Positions 22,628 through 34,240 of a stretch of 64,000 nt of DNA are shown in pieces. The DNA comes from Lepeophtheirus salmonis (lineage: Eukaryota; Arthropoda; Copepoda; Siphonostomatoida; Caligidae). The DNA lies in NCBI RefSeq assembly GCF_016086655.4, contig NC_092584.1:11955907-12019906 (forward strand). Direction: 5' to 3'. The position numbers and the translations under genes are program-made. Position 1 is the stretch's first letter. Every line of letters starts with the position of its first letter. The notes below the pieces were generated by a model. It had not been told where the DNA came from and ran no database searches. It worked only from the letters and a program-made list of their open reading frames with translations.

Positions 22628-23640
22628 TGCTTGTGTTAAATTTGAAAAATAAATTCGACTTTACCAAGGTCAAAACTTTTCTGAAACTCTAATAAGCTCG
22701 AAGTATTATTTTCAAACTTGCGTAAACTCCAAGTATTCGTTTATAAGATAATCTCTTTTAAGTTTTTTTCTTTTTAAATTTCTTTGTCATACCTATTTTT
22801 GGCAGGGGAAATATTTTCTATAATTTACTATACTGAATTTTTCTTGGACTCTAAAAAATTATACTTCAATAGTGTCGATAATTTTCCGAAAAAAATTAAC
22901 TCTCGATCAAAATGTTATTCGAAAACTTGATTAAAGTCAAACTATAATTATGAAAACTCGAAACATTTATGTATAGATTAATATCATCTGAAAATGGTTT
23001 CTATATTTCCTTGAGTATTTCTTTACAAATTCCTACTTTATACAAATTTTTGGTGGAATATTTTTTAATTAATCTAACTCACGACTCATTTTTTAACTGT
23101 TTTACAGAGGTATTCAAATTGACTTCATTGCTGAAAATAGACTATATCCATTCTTTAGGGAAATATGTTTTATTCCAAAAACATTTACTCCACATTAAAA
23201 TAAAACTCGACTCAAGATTCAAAAACTTTAAAGTCGATTCGACTCAATTACTCGTCTTCGATAGTTTACCTCGAATACAAAATATATTATTCGTGAAAAG
23301 AGGGAATCCTTGGTCAAAACTATTTGATCTTTTTACTAGTAAAATATCCCTTCTTCTAAAATAAAATAAAAGAAGCAGACGCTTAAACTTATGAATACAC
23401 GTTGCAAATTTAATCTTAAAGGGAATGAAGATTTTTTTTTCTTTCTTTGGTTTTTTAATAATTCATGTCAAAATAATGTATTTTTCTTGAAATATTACTG
23501 CTAAGGGAGTGCGGTGAGCACCTTTGCAATTTTTTTATTAACGAGTGTCCACCCATAAGTATACTTTTTTTTTTCAAGATTAATTTTTGTTATTAAAAAA
23601 TCAAACGAAGGTAACACACACTAAAAAAGTACAATCGATA
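22628..23640. other. 5' flank of gene A4
   Basis: Upstream DNA homologous to the flanks of A1 and A3. The 131-codon open frame at 22,969-23,364 falls in this flank. The equivalent A1 region carries stops and the A3 region is largely deleted, so I do not call it a gene. Confidence 0.55.
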
Positions 23641-23656
23641 AAGGGCATTCTTTTTC

Positions 23657-23692
23657 TTTAAAAAAGGAGGAAACACTAGTTTTGTCATCAGT
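23657..23692 (+). promoter_or_regulatory. Core promoter of gene A4
   Basis: TTTAAAAAA at 23,657-23,665 and TCAGT at 23,688-23,692. Spacing is 33 nt, one less than in the sister genes, because of a one-base deletion in the intervening run. Confidence 0.75.
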
Positions 23693-23722
23693 TGAAGGAT
23701 CAACTCTCAAGCAACAACAAGA

Positions 23723-24515
23723 ATGAAGACTTTTGTATGAACTCACATTGATAAAATATATTAAATTGGAATGTTCTATAGCATGATCATTTTTATATTT
23801 ACAGATTTTGTGCTCTGTTCTTTTGAGCTCTGCTCTTCTCATTGACGCCGGACTCGTCAGAGTACGACGTGACAAGCCTCTTTCTAACTATGGTTTTGGA
23901 GCTATTGGAGAAGCATCGGCTTTGAATCCTGTCAGAACTCCCTTCGGTGGCAGTTCTTCAGGATCCTTCGGTGGATCCGTTTCCCAAACTTCTCCTCTTC
24001 GCCAAGTTGCTATCGTCAGTGAAACCAACAATGCTCCAGGAACCCTTGGAGATAACAGCGACTTTGAAAACTCTTTCGAATCTGAAAATGGTATCAGACA
24101 AGAATCTTCTGGGTCCACCGTCACAATTGGAGCCGACAACGTTGTTGTCATGAAGGGATCTTACGAATACATTGGTGATGATGGTCAAACTTACGTCGTC
24201 GACTGGATTGCTGATGAGAATGGTTTCCAACCCTCTGCCGCTCATCTCCCAAAAGAAGTCCCAATCCCATTCCCCGAAATTGCTGAAGCTGTTGCAGCTC
24301 AAATCGCTTTTGCTGCTGAAGAAGATGCTGCTAATGGTGGTTCCTCTTTCAATAGTGGATCTTCATTCAATGGTGGATTCCAAGGACAATCCAGTGGATT
24401 CCAAGGTCAATCCAGTGGATTCCAAGGACAATCCAGTGGATTCAACTCCTTTGCTGCTGCTTCCAACAACCTTCCCGTTCGGGCAAGTCCCACTCTTCCC
24501 TCATACTCCAACTAA
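23723..24515 (+). CDS. Cuticle protein A4, RR-1 type with three GFQGQSS repeats
   Basis: Fourth member of the A array. Exon 1 is 23,723-23,734, intron 23,735-23,804 (70 bp with several substitutions relative to A1-A3), exon 2 23,805-24,515. The product is 240 residues: signal peptide 1-19, RR-1 core 121-153, three GFQGQSS units at 195-215. It differs from A1 by GFGAIG for GSGVIG, FENSFES for FDNSFES and ASPTLPSYSN at the C-terminus. Its 3' flank is the most diverged of the four, so this may be one of the older copies. AATAAA follows at 24,660-24,665. Confidence 0.92.
24375..24437 (+). repeat. 21-bp coding minisatellite, 3 units (gene A4)
   Basis: Three units encoding GFQGQSS. The middle unit has the CAAGGT variant also seen in A1. 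Confidence 0.95.
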
Positions 24516-24659
24516 ATTATAACCCAATACATTAAATAAAGTTGAAACCAAATATTTCTCTTTTAATTGCTTAACTTATGGATTTTTCATAAACCGGTAC
24601 ATGTAGTTTTTATATTCTGTTGATAAATTTTTTATATAATTTTGCAATTAAGAGATACC

Positions 24660-24665
24660 AATAAA
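24660..24665 (+). terminator. Poly(A) signal of gene A4
   Basis: AATAAA 145 nt after the stop codon. Confidence 0.6.
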
Positions 24666-25530
24666 TATCAAAAATTTAATTAGTTCTTGATTTGATTAAC
24701 CAATTTTGACTTTAGTTACTAAAGTAGGTACAAGTGGACAGTAAGAAATATTTACACAAATACTAAAAAATTGTGCAATTTATATATAAACATAAGTTTT
24801 CAACATATATATATATTAAATGAGTACAAGATGAGTTTGACAGTATTATTTATCATTTAGATGTTACTTGACGAACCCTTTATACTATTCAACATTTTCT
24901 GTAAGGTTGTGTGTACCATGTACAAATACTAAGTAAGGGTTTGTTTTTCTTGTACATGTGTCTAGTCAACACAAAAACGAGCAAGAAAGAATTTTTTTTC
25001 AAAATTGTGTGTGGATAAAAATGGTATATTTCAACAAACGATCTTGAATTGTTATCAGCAAATTATTCTTATTAATCCTTTAGATGTGTCACATATTGCA
25101 ATTAAAGGAGCTAAAATTTATTGTCACAGTAGAATAATGATAAATTGACCGATTTTATAATTGAAAAAGGTCATTTCGAGTAAAAAAAAAAGAAATCGAA
25201 CATATTCACCAAATTTGTTCATAATCACTATAATGTAAAGAAATATGTCTATGAAACATATTGTAGTATGTGATTATGTTTTGTACAAGTTGGAGCTTGT
25301 ACAGTCATTTGTACAAGTTGAAGACAAAAAAAGGAGATGACTAGCTTTAAATGAATTATTTATAATACTTGAGATGAGAATGATCCATACAATTAATAGT
25401 ATAATTTTGATTATTTTAATACAAAATAACATCAGCTATGAAAAAAAGTAATTTCTTATTTATCACCCTTTTTTAACTGAGTATATCTTGATCATTATTA
25501 GTATAACGGATCATACGATCAGAAAAAAAT
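24666..25530. other. Intergenic with shared repeat sequence
   Basis: No gene. 24,780-25,070 resembles 10,985-11,270, the flank of A1. 25,284-25,323 holds three TACAAGTT/AGCTTGTACA words like those near 5,170. Confidence 0.5.
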
Positions 25531-25539
25531 CCACGTAAG

Positions 25540-25985
25540 CGACCAAGAAAATCTGCTGTGTTTACGAGGTTGATACTTTTTCGGTTTGTACTGCCCACCA
25601 GGATTCAGCCAATTTTTTCCTCAATTCTGCCCTCTACTGTGAACAACTTGAATGTTGGCAGCTGGTCATTGAACAGAAGGAGCAATCATAGGTAAGTCAA
25701 AGAAGACATCATCAATGTAACACCAGGCCGCACACATCTTTAATGACACGCCAGAAGCTCCTGGAGCTCGGGTGCATCCAACCTAAAGTATGGACCTGTC
25801 ACCAGTTGATTACCACCTGTTTGGGTCTATGGAAAACAAGTTTGAGGCTACAAATTTGGTCTCAATAGAGGCTTGAGAGAATTGGCTATCCGACTGCATT
25901 TTGAAGTTGAATTCTCATTGGCAACAAGTTATCCAAAAGAAAATTGACTTATATCGTAATAGTGTAACACTTCTTATTAAGTACT
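25540..25985 (+). pseudogene. Decayed mariner transposase (Mos1-like), plus strand
   Basis: Successive frames read LNSALYCEQLECW, VIEQKEQS, NTRPHTSLMTRQKL and YHLFGSMENKFEATN. These correspond in order to the YCxQL, DNARPHT and SDYHLFxSM segments of Mos1-type mariner transposases. The open stretch then continues through HWQQVIQKKIDLY to a stop near 25,985. Frame changes separate the motifs and the 5' half is missing, so the copy is dead. Confidence 0.7.
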
Positions 25986-26340
25986 AAATAAATACTAAAT
26001 TACTTTTTTGCCAATATATAATAAAGTATTAAATGGGGTAGTATAAAGTTCAATTGCCCATAGTGATGCAGCAAATAACTACACAATAACCATGTTTTTT
26101 TTTTTAAAGTATCTATTCATATAGTTTAGATATATAGCTTATACATATTTAAATTTAGAGAATTCTCCTCTTTAAGAAAGCAATTCCTTTTCTTCTCCAA
26201 AATCATACTTCAGACAACTGATATTAACAATGGTCTTAATTCAGTCATACCGTATTTTGTTGAACATATAAAATATTTTAAGGTTTCCCATACATATACA
26301 AATATTTATTAATAGTGATGGAAATCGTATGTACTTTGGA
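25986..26340. other. Intergenic, nothing recognised
   Basis: AT-rich spacer with no supported feature. Confidence 0.5.
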
Positions 26341-26675
26341 AATGTTAGAGAAAAAAAAAGTAAACAAAAATCAACATGGTAACCCTAACAATTTTAAGAA
26401 TGTTTTTGAGGAGAGAAAGAATAATTATCATGACGTTTCATGCAATCAGCTACAATGGCATGTGGCAAGGGAGGAGGGGGAGATGGAATAAACAAGGAAA
26501 TCGACAAGAAAAAAAAAAGAAATTTGTAAAACATTACGGCAGAGATTGTGTAGTGATGTCGATCCACTATTCTACTCTGACTCCAACAAGGACTTACAAT
26601 TATAACTCCGCAACAAAGCCTACAGGTTACTCTCCGTCTTTAAGGAACACAAATACTTTTGGTTTTTAAAAACTT
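26341..26675 (+). repeat. Degenerate coding-like repeat, copy 1
   Basis: One of about five related stretches (others near 35,150-35,500, 35,600-35,960, 36,080-36,310 and 37,866-38,060). Each starts near AACATGGTAACCCTAACAATTTTAA, includes TCGATCC-x-ATTCTACTCTGA-x-TCCAACAAGGACTTACAATTATAA, and here ends with an open frame. In one frame the shared part reads DP-x-FYS-x-SNKD-x-NYNSAT. The origin is unknown. Confidence 0.5.
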
Positions 26676-26848
26676 TTTCACGACACTAAATATTTTCTTT
26701 TTTTTGTAAAAGAACAATTATTTCATTCAATTGAGTGAAACTGTATCAACTCACTGAATATCAAATTGTATTTCATGGTGTCATAAAATGCCCTAATTTC
26801 CTTAATAGAAAATCCTGATAGGATGAAGAAAACCGGAGTTGATGTTAT

Positions 26849-27078
26849 TAGGTCGATTTTTGGTGGAGTGATGGACAAAGTAGAACCATGCCACATAGCC
26901 CTATGAACCCTTCTCCATTGACTGTTGGATTTTGTGGAGTATGATCCGATAGTTCTACTTTAGTTCTTTGCCGGCACTCCAACAAAAAATCGACATAAAG
27001 ACTAAAAGAAAAACAATACGGGGAATACGAAGAGTACATAATTGTACTTTGTCCCTTGCTCTACCAAAAATTGACCTA
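26849..27078. mobile_element. MITE with 34-bp terminal inverted repeats
   Basis: 26,849-26,882 and the reverse complement of 27,045-27,078 match at 29 of 34 positions. Both begin TAGGTC, continue ATTTTTGGT and end GGACAAAGTA. At 230 bp it is too short to encode a transposase, so it is a miniature inverted-repeat element, plausibly mobilised by a mariner-type enzyme. Confidence 0.75.
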
Positions 27079-27540
27079 TTATAAATACCCGGGAGTGCAA
27101 CTTTGTTTTATTATTATTATTGAATGTTACTCATATAAAAAGGCTTTATAAGTTCTTCTCTGCATGCTCCTCTTTTTAAAAATAACTGGTTTAAACTACA
27201 GATATATATTTTAGTTTGGTATTACGCTATTACACAAAGAAAATTATACGCTAAAATGCTTCTAAGCCAAGTTACTCACAATATAAGAAATATATTAGTG
27301 TATAATTTGTTTCATCATTTTGAGAAAAATACTTAGAAGATAAGTTACACAACAGAAAGTTCTTTGTCCTTTTTACATGCCTTCAAATGCCTTAATTACC
27401 AAGCTGAAATAATTTGTAGTTTTTAGTTTTACGATATTTTATCAGTAATAGAGTGCACAGAAAACCTTCAGTTTTTTTAAGGCCCTCATAGCCATGCTTT
27501 TCTTTTCTTTAGGATTAATTTTTACATCCGATTAAAGGAA
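27079..27540. other. 5' flank of gene C1
   Basis: No gene. The part from about 27,400 shares CCTTCAG- and TTTAGTTTTACGATATTTT-like segments with the flank of the C-type pseudogene at 36,680-36,800. Confidence 0.5.
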
Positions 27541-27550
27541 GTCTTTTTCC

Positions 27551-27587
27551 TTTAAATATGACAAAAATACATATCAAAGACATCAGT
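27551..27587 (+). promoter_or_regulatory. Core promoter of gene C1
   Basis: TTTAAATA at 27,551-27,558 and TCAGT at 27,583-27,587. The box is again 34 nt before the initiator A, giving a 46-nt leader. Confidence 0.75.
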
Positions 27588-27630
27588 TGAGAGATCAATC
27601 AACATTATACAACAACAGTAATAAATCGCA

Positions 27631-28811
27631 ATGAACACATTTGTAAGAACTCATTGTATATAAAAAATATTACGAAATACTTACAGCAATCATTCACATA
27701 TTTACAGGTGTTGTGCTCTGTCCTTTTGAGCTATGCTCTTCTCATCGACGCAGGACTCGTCAGAGTTCGACGTGATGATCCCCTTACTAATTATGATGAT
27801 GTTTTCGTTGGACAAGCTTCTGGTTTGAATCCTGTAAGCACACAATTTGGTGGTTCTTCTGGATCCTTCAGTGGATCATCTTCCTTCGGTGGATCAATTT
27901 CTCACACTTCTCCCATTCGCCAAGAAGCCATTATCAATGAGACGAATAATCCTCCAGGAACACTGGGAGACAACAGCGACTTCAGCTTTGCCTTCGAAAC
28001 CGAAAATGGAATTAAGCAACAGGTTGTTGGATCCACTATTGATGTTGGAGGGAAATCTGTTGTTGTCATGAAGGGATCTTATGAATACATTGGTGATGAT
28101 GGTCAAATCTACGTCGTCGACTGGATCGCTGATGAGAATGGTTTCCAACCCTCTGGTCCCCATATTCCCAAGGAAATTATTGATGCTGTTCAAGCTCAAA
28201 TTGTTTTTGCTTCTGACGGTGGTTCCTCCTTCAATTCTGGATCTTCCAGTGGATCTAGCTTCAACGATGACTCGCCTTTAAATACTGGTTTTTCTAGTGG
28301 ATCTAACTTTAACGGTGGATTTTCCTTAAATTCTGGATCTCCCACTGGATCTAACTTCAACAGTGATTCTTCCTTCAATCCTGGATCTTCTACTACATCT
28401 ATTATCAACGATGACTCGCTCTTAAATACTGGTTTTTCTAGTGGATCTAATTTTAACGTTGGATCTTCATTAAATTCTGGACCTCATAGTGGATCTAACT
28501 TCAACAGTGATTCTTCCTTCAATCCTGGGTCTTCAAGTGGATCTAGCTTCAATGGCGACTCTTCCTTCAATCCTGAATCTTCCATTGGATCTAGTTTCAA
28601 CGGTGATTCTTCCTTCAATCCTGGATCTTTCAATTCCGGATCCGTCAATGGATTCCAAGGACAATTTAATGGATTCCAAGGACAATTTGATGAATTTGAA
28701 GGACAATTGGATGGATTTGAAGGACAATCTATTAGATTAAACTCCATTGGCTCAGCATCCAGAAACTTCCCTGTCAACACTAGCCCCATTTTGCCCTATT
28801 ACCCCAGCTAA
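27631..28811 (+). CDS. Cuticle protein C1, RR-1 type with long Ser/Asn/Gly repeat tail
   Basis: Exon 1 is 27,631-27,642 (M-N-T-F), intron 27,643-27,707 (65 bp, GTAAGA...TTTACAG), exon 2 27,708-28,811. The open frame upstream of the splice acceptor is intronic and is excluded. The product is 371 residues. Residues 1-19 form a signal peptide very like that of the A genes. Residues 88-106 read PGTLGDNSDFSFAFETENG. The RR-1 core is 127-160 (GSYEYIGDDGQIYVVDWIAD, then ENGFQPSGPHIPKE). Residues 185-312 are eight 16-residue units of the type SGSSFNGDSSFNPGSS. Residues 319-346 are four degenerate GFQGQ-type units with acidic variants such as EFEGQLD. It therefore carries both an own repeat and the remnant of the A/B repeat. 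AATAAA is at 28,959. Function: chitin-binding cuticle protein, probably of distinct mechanical character. Confidence 0.92.
28248..28631 (+). repeat. 48-bp coding repeat, 8 units (gene C1)
   Basis: Eight in-frame 16-codon units. Units 1-3 and 4-6 pair off (DDSPLNTGFS with DDSLLNTGFS, FSLNSGSP with SSLNSGPH, NSDSSFNPGSS twice), a 144-bp higher-order repeat. Units 7-8 resemble unit 3 and unit 6. Confidence 0.9.
28650..28733 (+). repeat. Degenerate 21-bp GFQGQ repeat, 4 units (gene C1)
   Basis: Units read GFQGQFN, GFQGQFD, EFEGQLD and GFEGQSI. They are homologous to the GFQGQSS units of the A and B genes but diverged at the protein level. Confidence 0.85.
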
Positions 28812-28958
28812 AGTTTACTCAATTCATTATAAAAAATTTTAATCAAATACCTGTTTCTTTTTCATACTCCTTTATTATTTGAATTGAAATGAACTTTTAC
28901 AAATTATTTTATATCATGCTGTTGAAATTTACATAATACTGTAGATTTGAAAAATGTC

Positions 28959-28964
28959 AATAAA
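28959..28964 (+). terminator. Poly(A) signal of gene C1
   Basis: AATAAA 148 nt after the stop codon. Confidence 0.65.
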
Positions 28965-29219
28965 ACCAAAAAAAAATGTTAATTTATCGATATATAGTTA
29001 ATGAAGATTGACCAATAAGATAAATTGTGGTTCTATTTTGCGAAATAATATATCAAATTTAAGCTAACCCAAAACTTGCCATATCATTTAACTACAATGT
29101 TTCATCACGTAACCAAACTACAGCTGAAACAAAAATAAACAAGTTTTGTTTTAATCCCATGTCTCTAAGTGTACAAATGCTGGGGCAACAGAAAAAAGGC
29201 AAAACTTGATTGATCTACA

Positions 29220-29545
29220 TACTCTGCGCTTCTGTCAGTCCTGAGAAGTTTGCTAAGAACGTTGGGATCTCTATCTGGACTGATCATCAATAAGTCCATA
29301 ACAGCCCCATACAGCCTAGAAGAACCAAAATTTATGCACCAACAATAGTTTTATGGCTTACTTCTGGCGTAACTTATTCTGGTCCTCTTCCAGCCCAGAC
29401 CTCACAAATTCTATCATCCTAATTTAGTTTTTCTTCTGACTGCCAACGTGAATGTGTGGTAGGACATGAACACGGCCCTCATCGTCATAAATTTGTACCT
29501 TTTTGATGTTGTGTCAAGGCTGTCAATAGCTTGTGAAAAAGAATA
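29220..29545 (+). pseudogene. Probable mariner transposase 3' fragment
   Basis: Around 29,370-29,420 one frame reads LFWSSSSPDLTNSIIL, resembling the WPPSSPDLNPLDY segment. Downstream, ANVNVW and DMNTAL followed by SRLSIA could be the eroded C-terminus. The copy is short and multiply frameshifted; the assignment is weak. Confidence 0.4.
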
Positions 29546-31950
29546 AATTTAACATAAAAGATAGCTTAAAATAGTATTTAAACCAATGTCAAATTTGTGA
29601 TTAGTTATGTTTTCGTAATCTATTTATGGTCCTGCATGTTTTGGGTCCCCACTCTGTAAGTATCACCATTGGCTTTGCAATAAAATCCTAAGACACATGA
29701 ATCAAATCAGTTTTTTTTAATGATAGGAATCACTATAAAAGGCAGATTTAATTTATTAGTAAAGGAAATGAGATAATCCATGTTCTTAGGTCATTCTAAA
29801 ATAATAATTTTATATAACAAAATCCATTAGTAAAAATTATTTATGCAATTGATGTCTTATACTAATTCAATTTTGCATATCTTTTGATGATTTTGTTCAT
29901 TCATCTCGTAATTCTAATCCAGACATTTTTATCCTATTACCTTGAAAACAATTTGTTGTATGCCTTGAATTAAAATTATGCCGAGTCTACAATGTTTCAA
30001 TATATTAAAGATTATATACCTAGATGTGTTGATACTTGATCAGAGATGGGTTATTTTCCTTTCGGTGTTAAGCAAACATATATATACTGTTTAGCATTTA
30101 TATTTCAGTCCAAATTAATAATGAACTATTTTCAAATCGTGGACCAACTTTTTCGATCTCAATATATGGAAATACTTTTTCGTCGGTCTCGCCTTAATTT
30201 ACGAGCAGTACACTTATGTAAAACAATACATCTTTATATGATGTCATTGGGCTGATGTTCATAACTTGGAAACACACGTGACTTTATTAAAAATGCATTT
30301 ATAAAATATGAATTTTAAATGAATTCTGATGAATTCTAATTTTTTTGTAGGACTAATCAAGATCGAATTTTTCTTAGGGCTCTATATTGGCTAAATATTT
30401 TATGCAACCGATCCAGAAAAACCTTCATTAAAAGATCAAAATCTGTTGATCCATAAAAAAAAAATATAACAATCTCAGTCCGGTCTAAGGTTTCCAGATC
30501 TAACCTCAACACTTATACACTAGTACTTTTGTAAAGGTTAAAATCTAGTACATCTTGTATATAAAAAAAGATTAAAAATATTGATAATTGACTTAAACAA
30601 AGCCATAATGGTTGTCAGATATTTTTCTTTAAAAATTAAGCTTTGGTATATAAGTAAAATAGGATATATGCATTAAGAGCATTGCACATATCTTGCTAAA
30701 AATATTCATGCTTTTATTACAATGTAGTAAAACGTAAGGCAAACATATCATATTTTTAATTATTTACAAAAATAACGAATATTGAAAAAAAGTAAAACCC
30801 TCTCAATGACGTCACGTATTCTTTAAAGATTGACAAGGGAAATTGAACTGGACTGAATGTTATCTGACTGAAACGGACTGCGTTTTGTATTCCTAAAAAA
30901 GAACTGACTCAACAGAAGGCATGAGGAGCATCGGATAAAGTGACATTTTCTGTATTATCAAAACAATGCAGGTTTAAATATATACATATGAGAAAGACAT
31001 TTAATTTAAATTTACTCCTCACGTTTGGCAGCTATGTTTTAGTTTATACTTAATCATATTACATTAGAGAATAGTAAACAAATCAAGATCTGACAGCTAA
31101 ATACTGCTGCTGTATTTGACTCCTCTTCTTTCTAATCCAAGTCATTTTCAGCCCGTATCTAAGGTTTTGAATCGAAATGCATATCTAGAGACAAGTGTGT
31201 GCCTATACTTGAGTATTTAGGATAAGAAGAGACAAAATATAATTCTAGAGACAGTGAATTGTTACTTTTCAATACGACCTTGCTTAGATTTGTTACAAAG
31301 ATGAAAGTTGTGTACTTATGTGGGACAAATTATCCAATGCAATCATTAAATTCTGTATTGATATGCCCTCTAAAAGGTAACAAATATTTTATTGCTATAT
31401 TCATTAAATAACTTCGAGCCCGAAGAAGACAAATATTGATTGCTTATCTCTAAAATTATTGAATACATTAAAAAACCATTGGCATGAATATTATTTTCTT
31501 ATCGTTGATTTGTATATAGTTATAAAGTTCCTATACAGATAAACAAATCAATCTATAATATTTATTTGATTACTGATTACATGCATAAGTCACTAAACCC
31601 TACACTGTCAAAAAAGACCCAGTTTTTGAATAATTCCATTTTTATTATCGTAAAGGTTTATTTCTTATAAAATATTAATTAAAATACATATTGAAGAAAA
31701 TAATTAACTGAATATTGTCTCTTCATCAACTTGCATTATCAACAGTAATTTGTCTTCATCTATAGTGAAATAATTGTTAGGTTTTTTAAGGTAAGAAACA
31801 AAAAAATAAATATTCAAACACTTATTAAAACAAATAGTGAATACTCATGTTGTTAGCAATAACTTATTATAAATCACTACAACTTGTTAATAATTAGTAT
31901 CAACAACAGGAAAGAGACAGAAACTATTGTTATCAGGTCTTAGAATTGAT
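29546..31950. other. Gene-poor intergenic region
   Basis: AT-rich DNA without recognised genes or elements. The longest open frames (about 70 codons) show no motifs. Confidence 0.55.
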
Positions 31951-31954
31951 ACTG

Positions 31955-32410
31955 GGTGGTCTATTGAAATCTGAACACTTACTAATTCAATAATTTATGA
32001 ACTTTGAGTGATTGAAATTTATTAACATAGTCTCTGATATATTAAAGTATAACTAATTAGTTACAATAAAAGATAAATTTGAGCTCTTTAGCTTACGTAA
32101 AAGTTGTGAAAATGAAACTTGAGCGTGAATGACGACTTTCTATTGGCACACCCTAAGGAGTTGGGCGTCTCCAAGACCAAATTATACACCCTCAGCAATT
32201 CCAAACGATACAAAGGAAAAATGACTCAATCAAAAAGGCAAAATTGGACTTGGGTGTGTTATAAAAACAGCCCAGGCCAATCCCTTTAAGTCCTTTAAGG
32301 CCATGTAAGCGATCTTGGGGATTTCACAGCCCCCTGGGTAGACAGGCTACTTTTGACTCTACCAACGAAGAGAAACTCATCTCCTACGTTGCAATATTAT
32401 TTTAAAAGAA
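31955..32410 (+). pseudogene. 5' part of a decayed mariner transposase
   Basis: A mariner-like left end, GGTGGTCTATTGAAATCTGA, begins at 31,957 and matches the ends of the relics near 6,640 and 11,277. About 160 bp further, an eroded frame reads HPKELGVSKTKLYTLSN, the N-terminal helix-turn-helix region, then NSPGQS and FKAM, ending in STNEEKLISYV. No catalytic part follows. Confidence 0.6.
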
Positions 32411-33290
32411 TTTTCCATTCTTACTACATTCAATTATATTCAAACCCGAATGGGACATTCGTTTGTCCTCATAAAAGACAAAATAACTTTGAAGATTAGC
32501 TGGGGAGTTAGCTCTGAGTAGAATTGAAATACACCTCCTACTTTGTCACAGCTGATTGTAGCTGATCAAATTATATGTCATGACAGATAAGCTCTTCTCC
32601 AAATAAACATTCTTCATATTGCCAGAACGTGTCATGTTTTTGTTTTTCCGGTTTCTTATGCTTTTACATAGTGGCAGGATAATGTTATATATATCACTGA
32701 TCAGAGAGTATAGAAAACGAGTCATTTTTGACTACGTTTTTAAACATTATATAATTTTACAAAGTCTTAATTTAAAAAAATATACTTAGAAATTCAAAAA
32801 TGGAAATGGTATTTCATCAAATAAAGGACATTTGAGGAGTTCCTTGAATATGAAGTAATTCATTATCAAGATATTTGAAGAAAACTATATTTTTGCATCA
32901 TTTCGACTCAGTTGTCCATTCAAGGTTTAAAATATTCTTTCTTGAAATTATCAAATCAATGTCTATGATATTCTACAGCATGGAGTATATATATTATTTC
33001 TACCTGGAATGGTATTTAAATGAGTCTGAAATATTAATTAATGAAATATATATATATATAAATTAGTTACTAATACAAGTTTTGTAAATAGTTTTTAGAA
33101 ATAAAAAAATTAAAAGATATTTTGGAAATACGCTTCAATGCTTTGAGTTTATTCTTTCATATATATCTATATCAATAAAGCAAAGTCTATTTATACGAAG
33201 TCTTTCTAGTAAATTTACACTACATTTAACGGGATCTCTATCAATAAGGGAAGCAGGTAGATATTTTGAAATTTTATGTCCGTGTTCTAA
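32411..33290. other. Intergenic, nothing recognised
   Basis: AT-rich spacer. A short AT dinucleotide run occurs at about 33,048-33,060. Confidence 0.5.
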
Positions 33291-33299
33291 TAATACAAA

Positions 33300-34240
33300 A
33301 TAAATAATTCAATGAGTGTGTTTGCCATTTTTGCCAATCATTTCCTTTAAACGAGGCCTACAGAATTTGAAGACTTTGATCATGCCCACAGGTGAGATTT
33401 TTCTCGAGTATTTGATGATGGAGGCCTTCAAAGAGTAAATGCTGTTGTGTGAATTGGCAGATACCTTCCATTCTAATTTTTTCCAAAGGAAGTAATCCAC
33501 AGGATTCATATCAGGAGAGTTAGAGGAACAGATGAGAGTGTCAAAATATCACCTTCTCCTCTGTAAACAAGTTTTGGGTCTTGCAAGCATAGTGAGAGGG
33601 GTGGACTTGTATTGAATCAGGAACTCAACATGATTGGCTTAATCTTTCAACCAAGGTATCACTTGGTCAGACCAGAGTTCACAGTACCTGTGGGCAACCT
33701 CCCTCTCGTATGCCTTAAAGAAGATGGGAGGGGGGCATAACCCTACCATTGCTCCCAATGGTCATGATGCAAGCGGGAAAATTGGCTTTAAAAACTTGGA
33801 AAATTTAGCTCTCTTTGCTGGCAACCAGCTGTCGTTCGGGATATTGTGGAATCTGTCACCGGTCCATATTTCTTATCCAAATAAAAAAGGATTCAGTTAA
33901 CAGTGGACTGCAAATCTTTCAGTAATTTTCTTGCTTGTGTAGTCGGGGTGGCCTTCATTTGTCTTTAAGGATATACCTTTTGTAGAGGCGGTATAACTTC
34001 ATCCACAGGTTGGCATTTATGTCCACGGAGACTGTTGCACGGGTAACATACTACTATTTAGCAATCAGAGTCCCAGGAAAGGACTTCAAAGAACGTTTTA
34101 GGGCTACAAGGAATATGAAAGTGGTTTTTTTTTGTCACGACGGTATCATTGGGATTTACTGTTTAATGCCCTTTCCTCCTTCTGTGGTTGTAGACTTTGT
34201 AAACTCTTTGGATATCGGAATATCTTTCTAGGTCTTCTAC
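33300..34240 (-). pseudogene. Decayed Tc1/mariner transposase, minus strand
   Basis: From right to left on the minus strand: an N-terminal segment near 34,230-34,150 (VEDLERYSDIQRVYKVYNH), a middle segment with DSTISRTTAGCQQREL near 33,860-33,810, an LTMLARPKTC-like stretch near 33,590, then a 66-codon open frame 33,509-33,309 reading MNPVDYFLWKKLEWKVSA and ending RPRLKEMIGKNGKH. The last part is the canonical C-terminal third of the superfamily. Many frame changes separate the pieces. About 0.9 kb of element length is retained but no clear terminal repeats were found. Confidence 0.7.

Noticed and set aside
22969..23364. 131-codon open frame upstream of A4
   Set aside because: The homologous flank of A1 has stops and that of A3 is largely deleted; there is no domain and the composition is like spacer DNA.
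27654..27707. Extension of the C1 reading frame upstream of LCSVLL
   Set aside because: It lies in the intron. Alignment with A1-A4 and the GTAAGA donor and TTTACAG acceptor show that the protein starts in a separate 12-nt exon.
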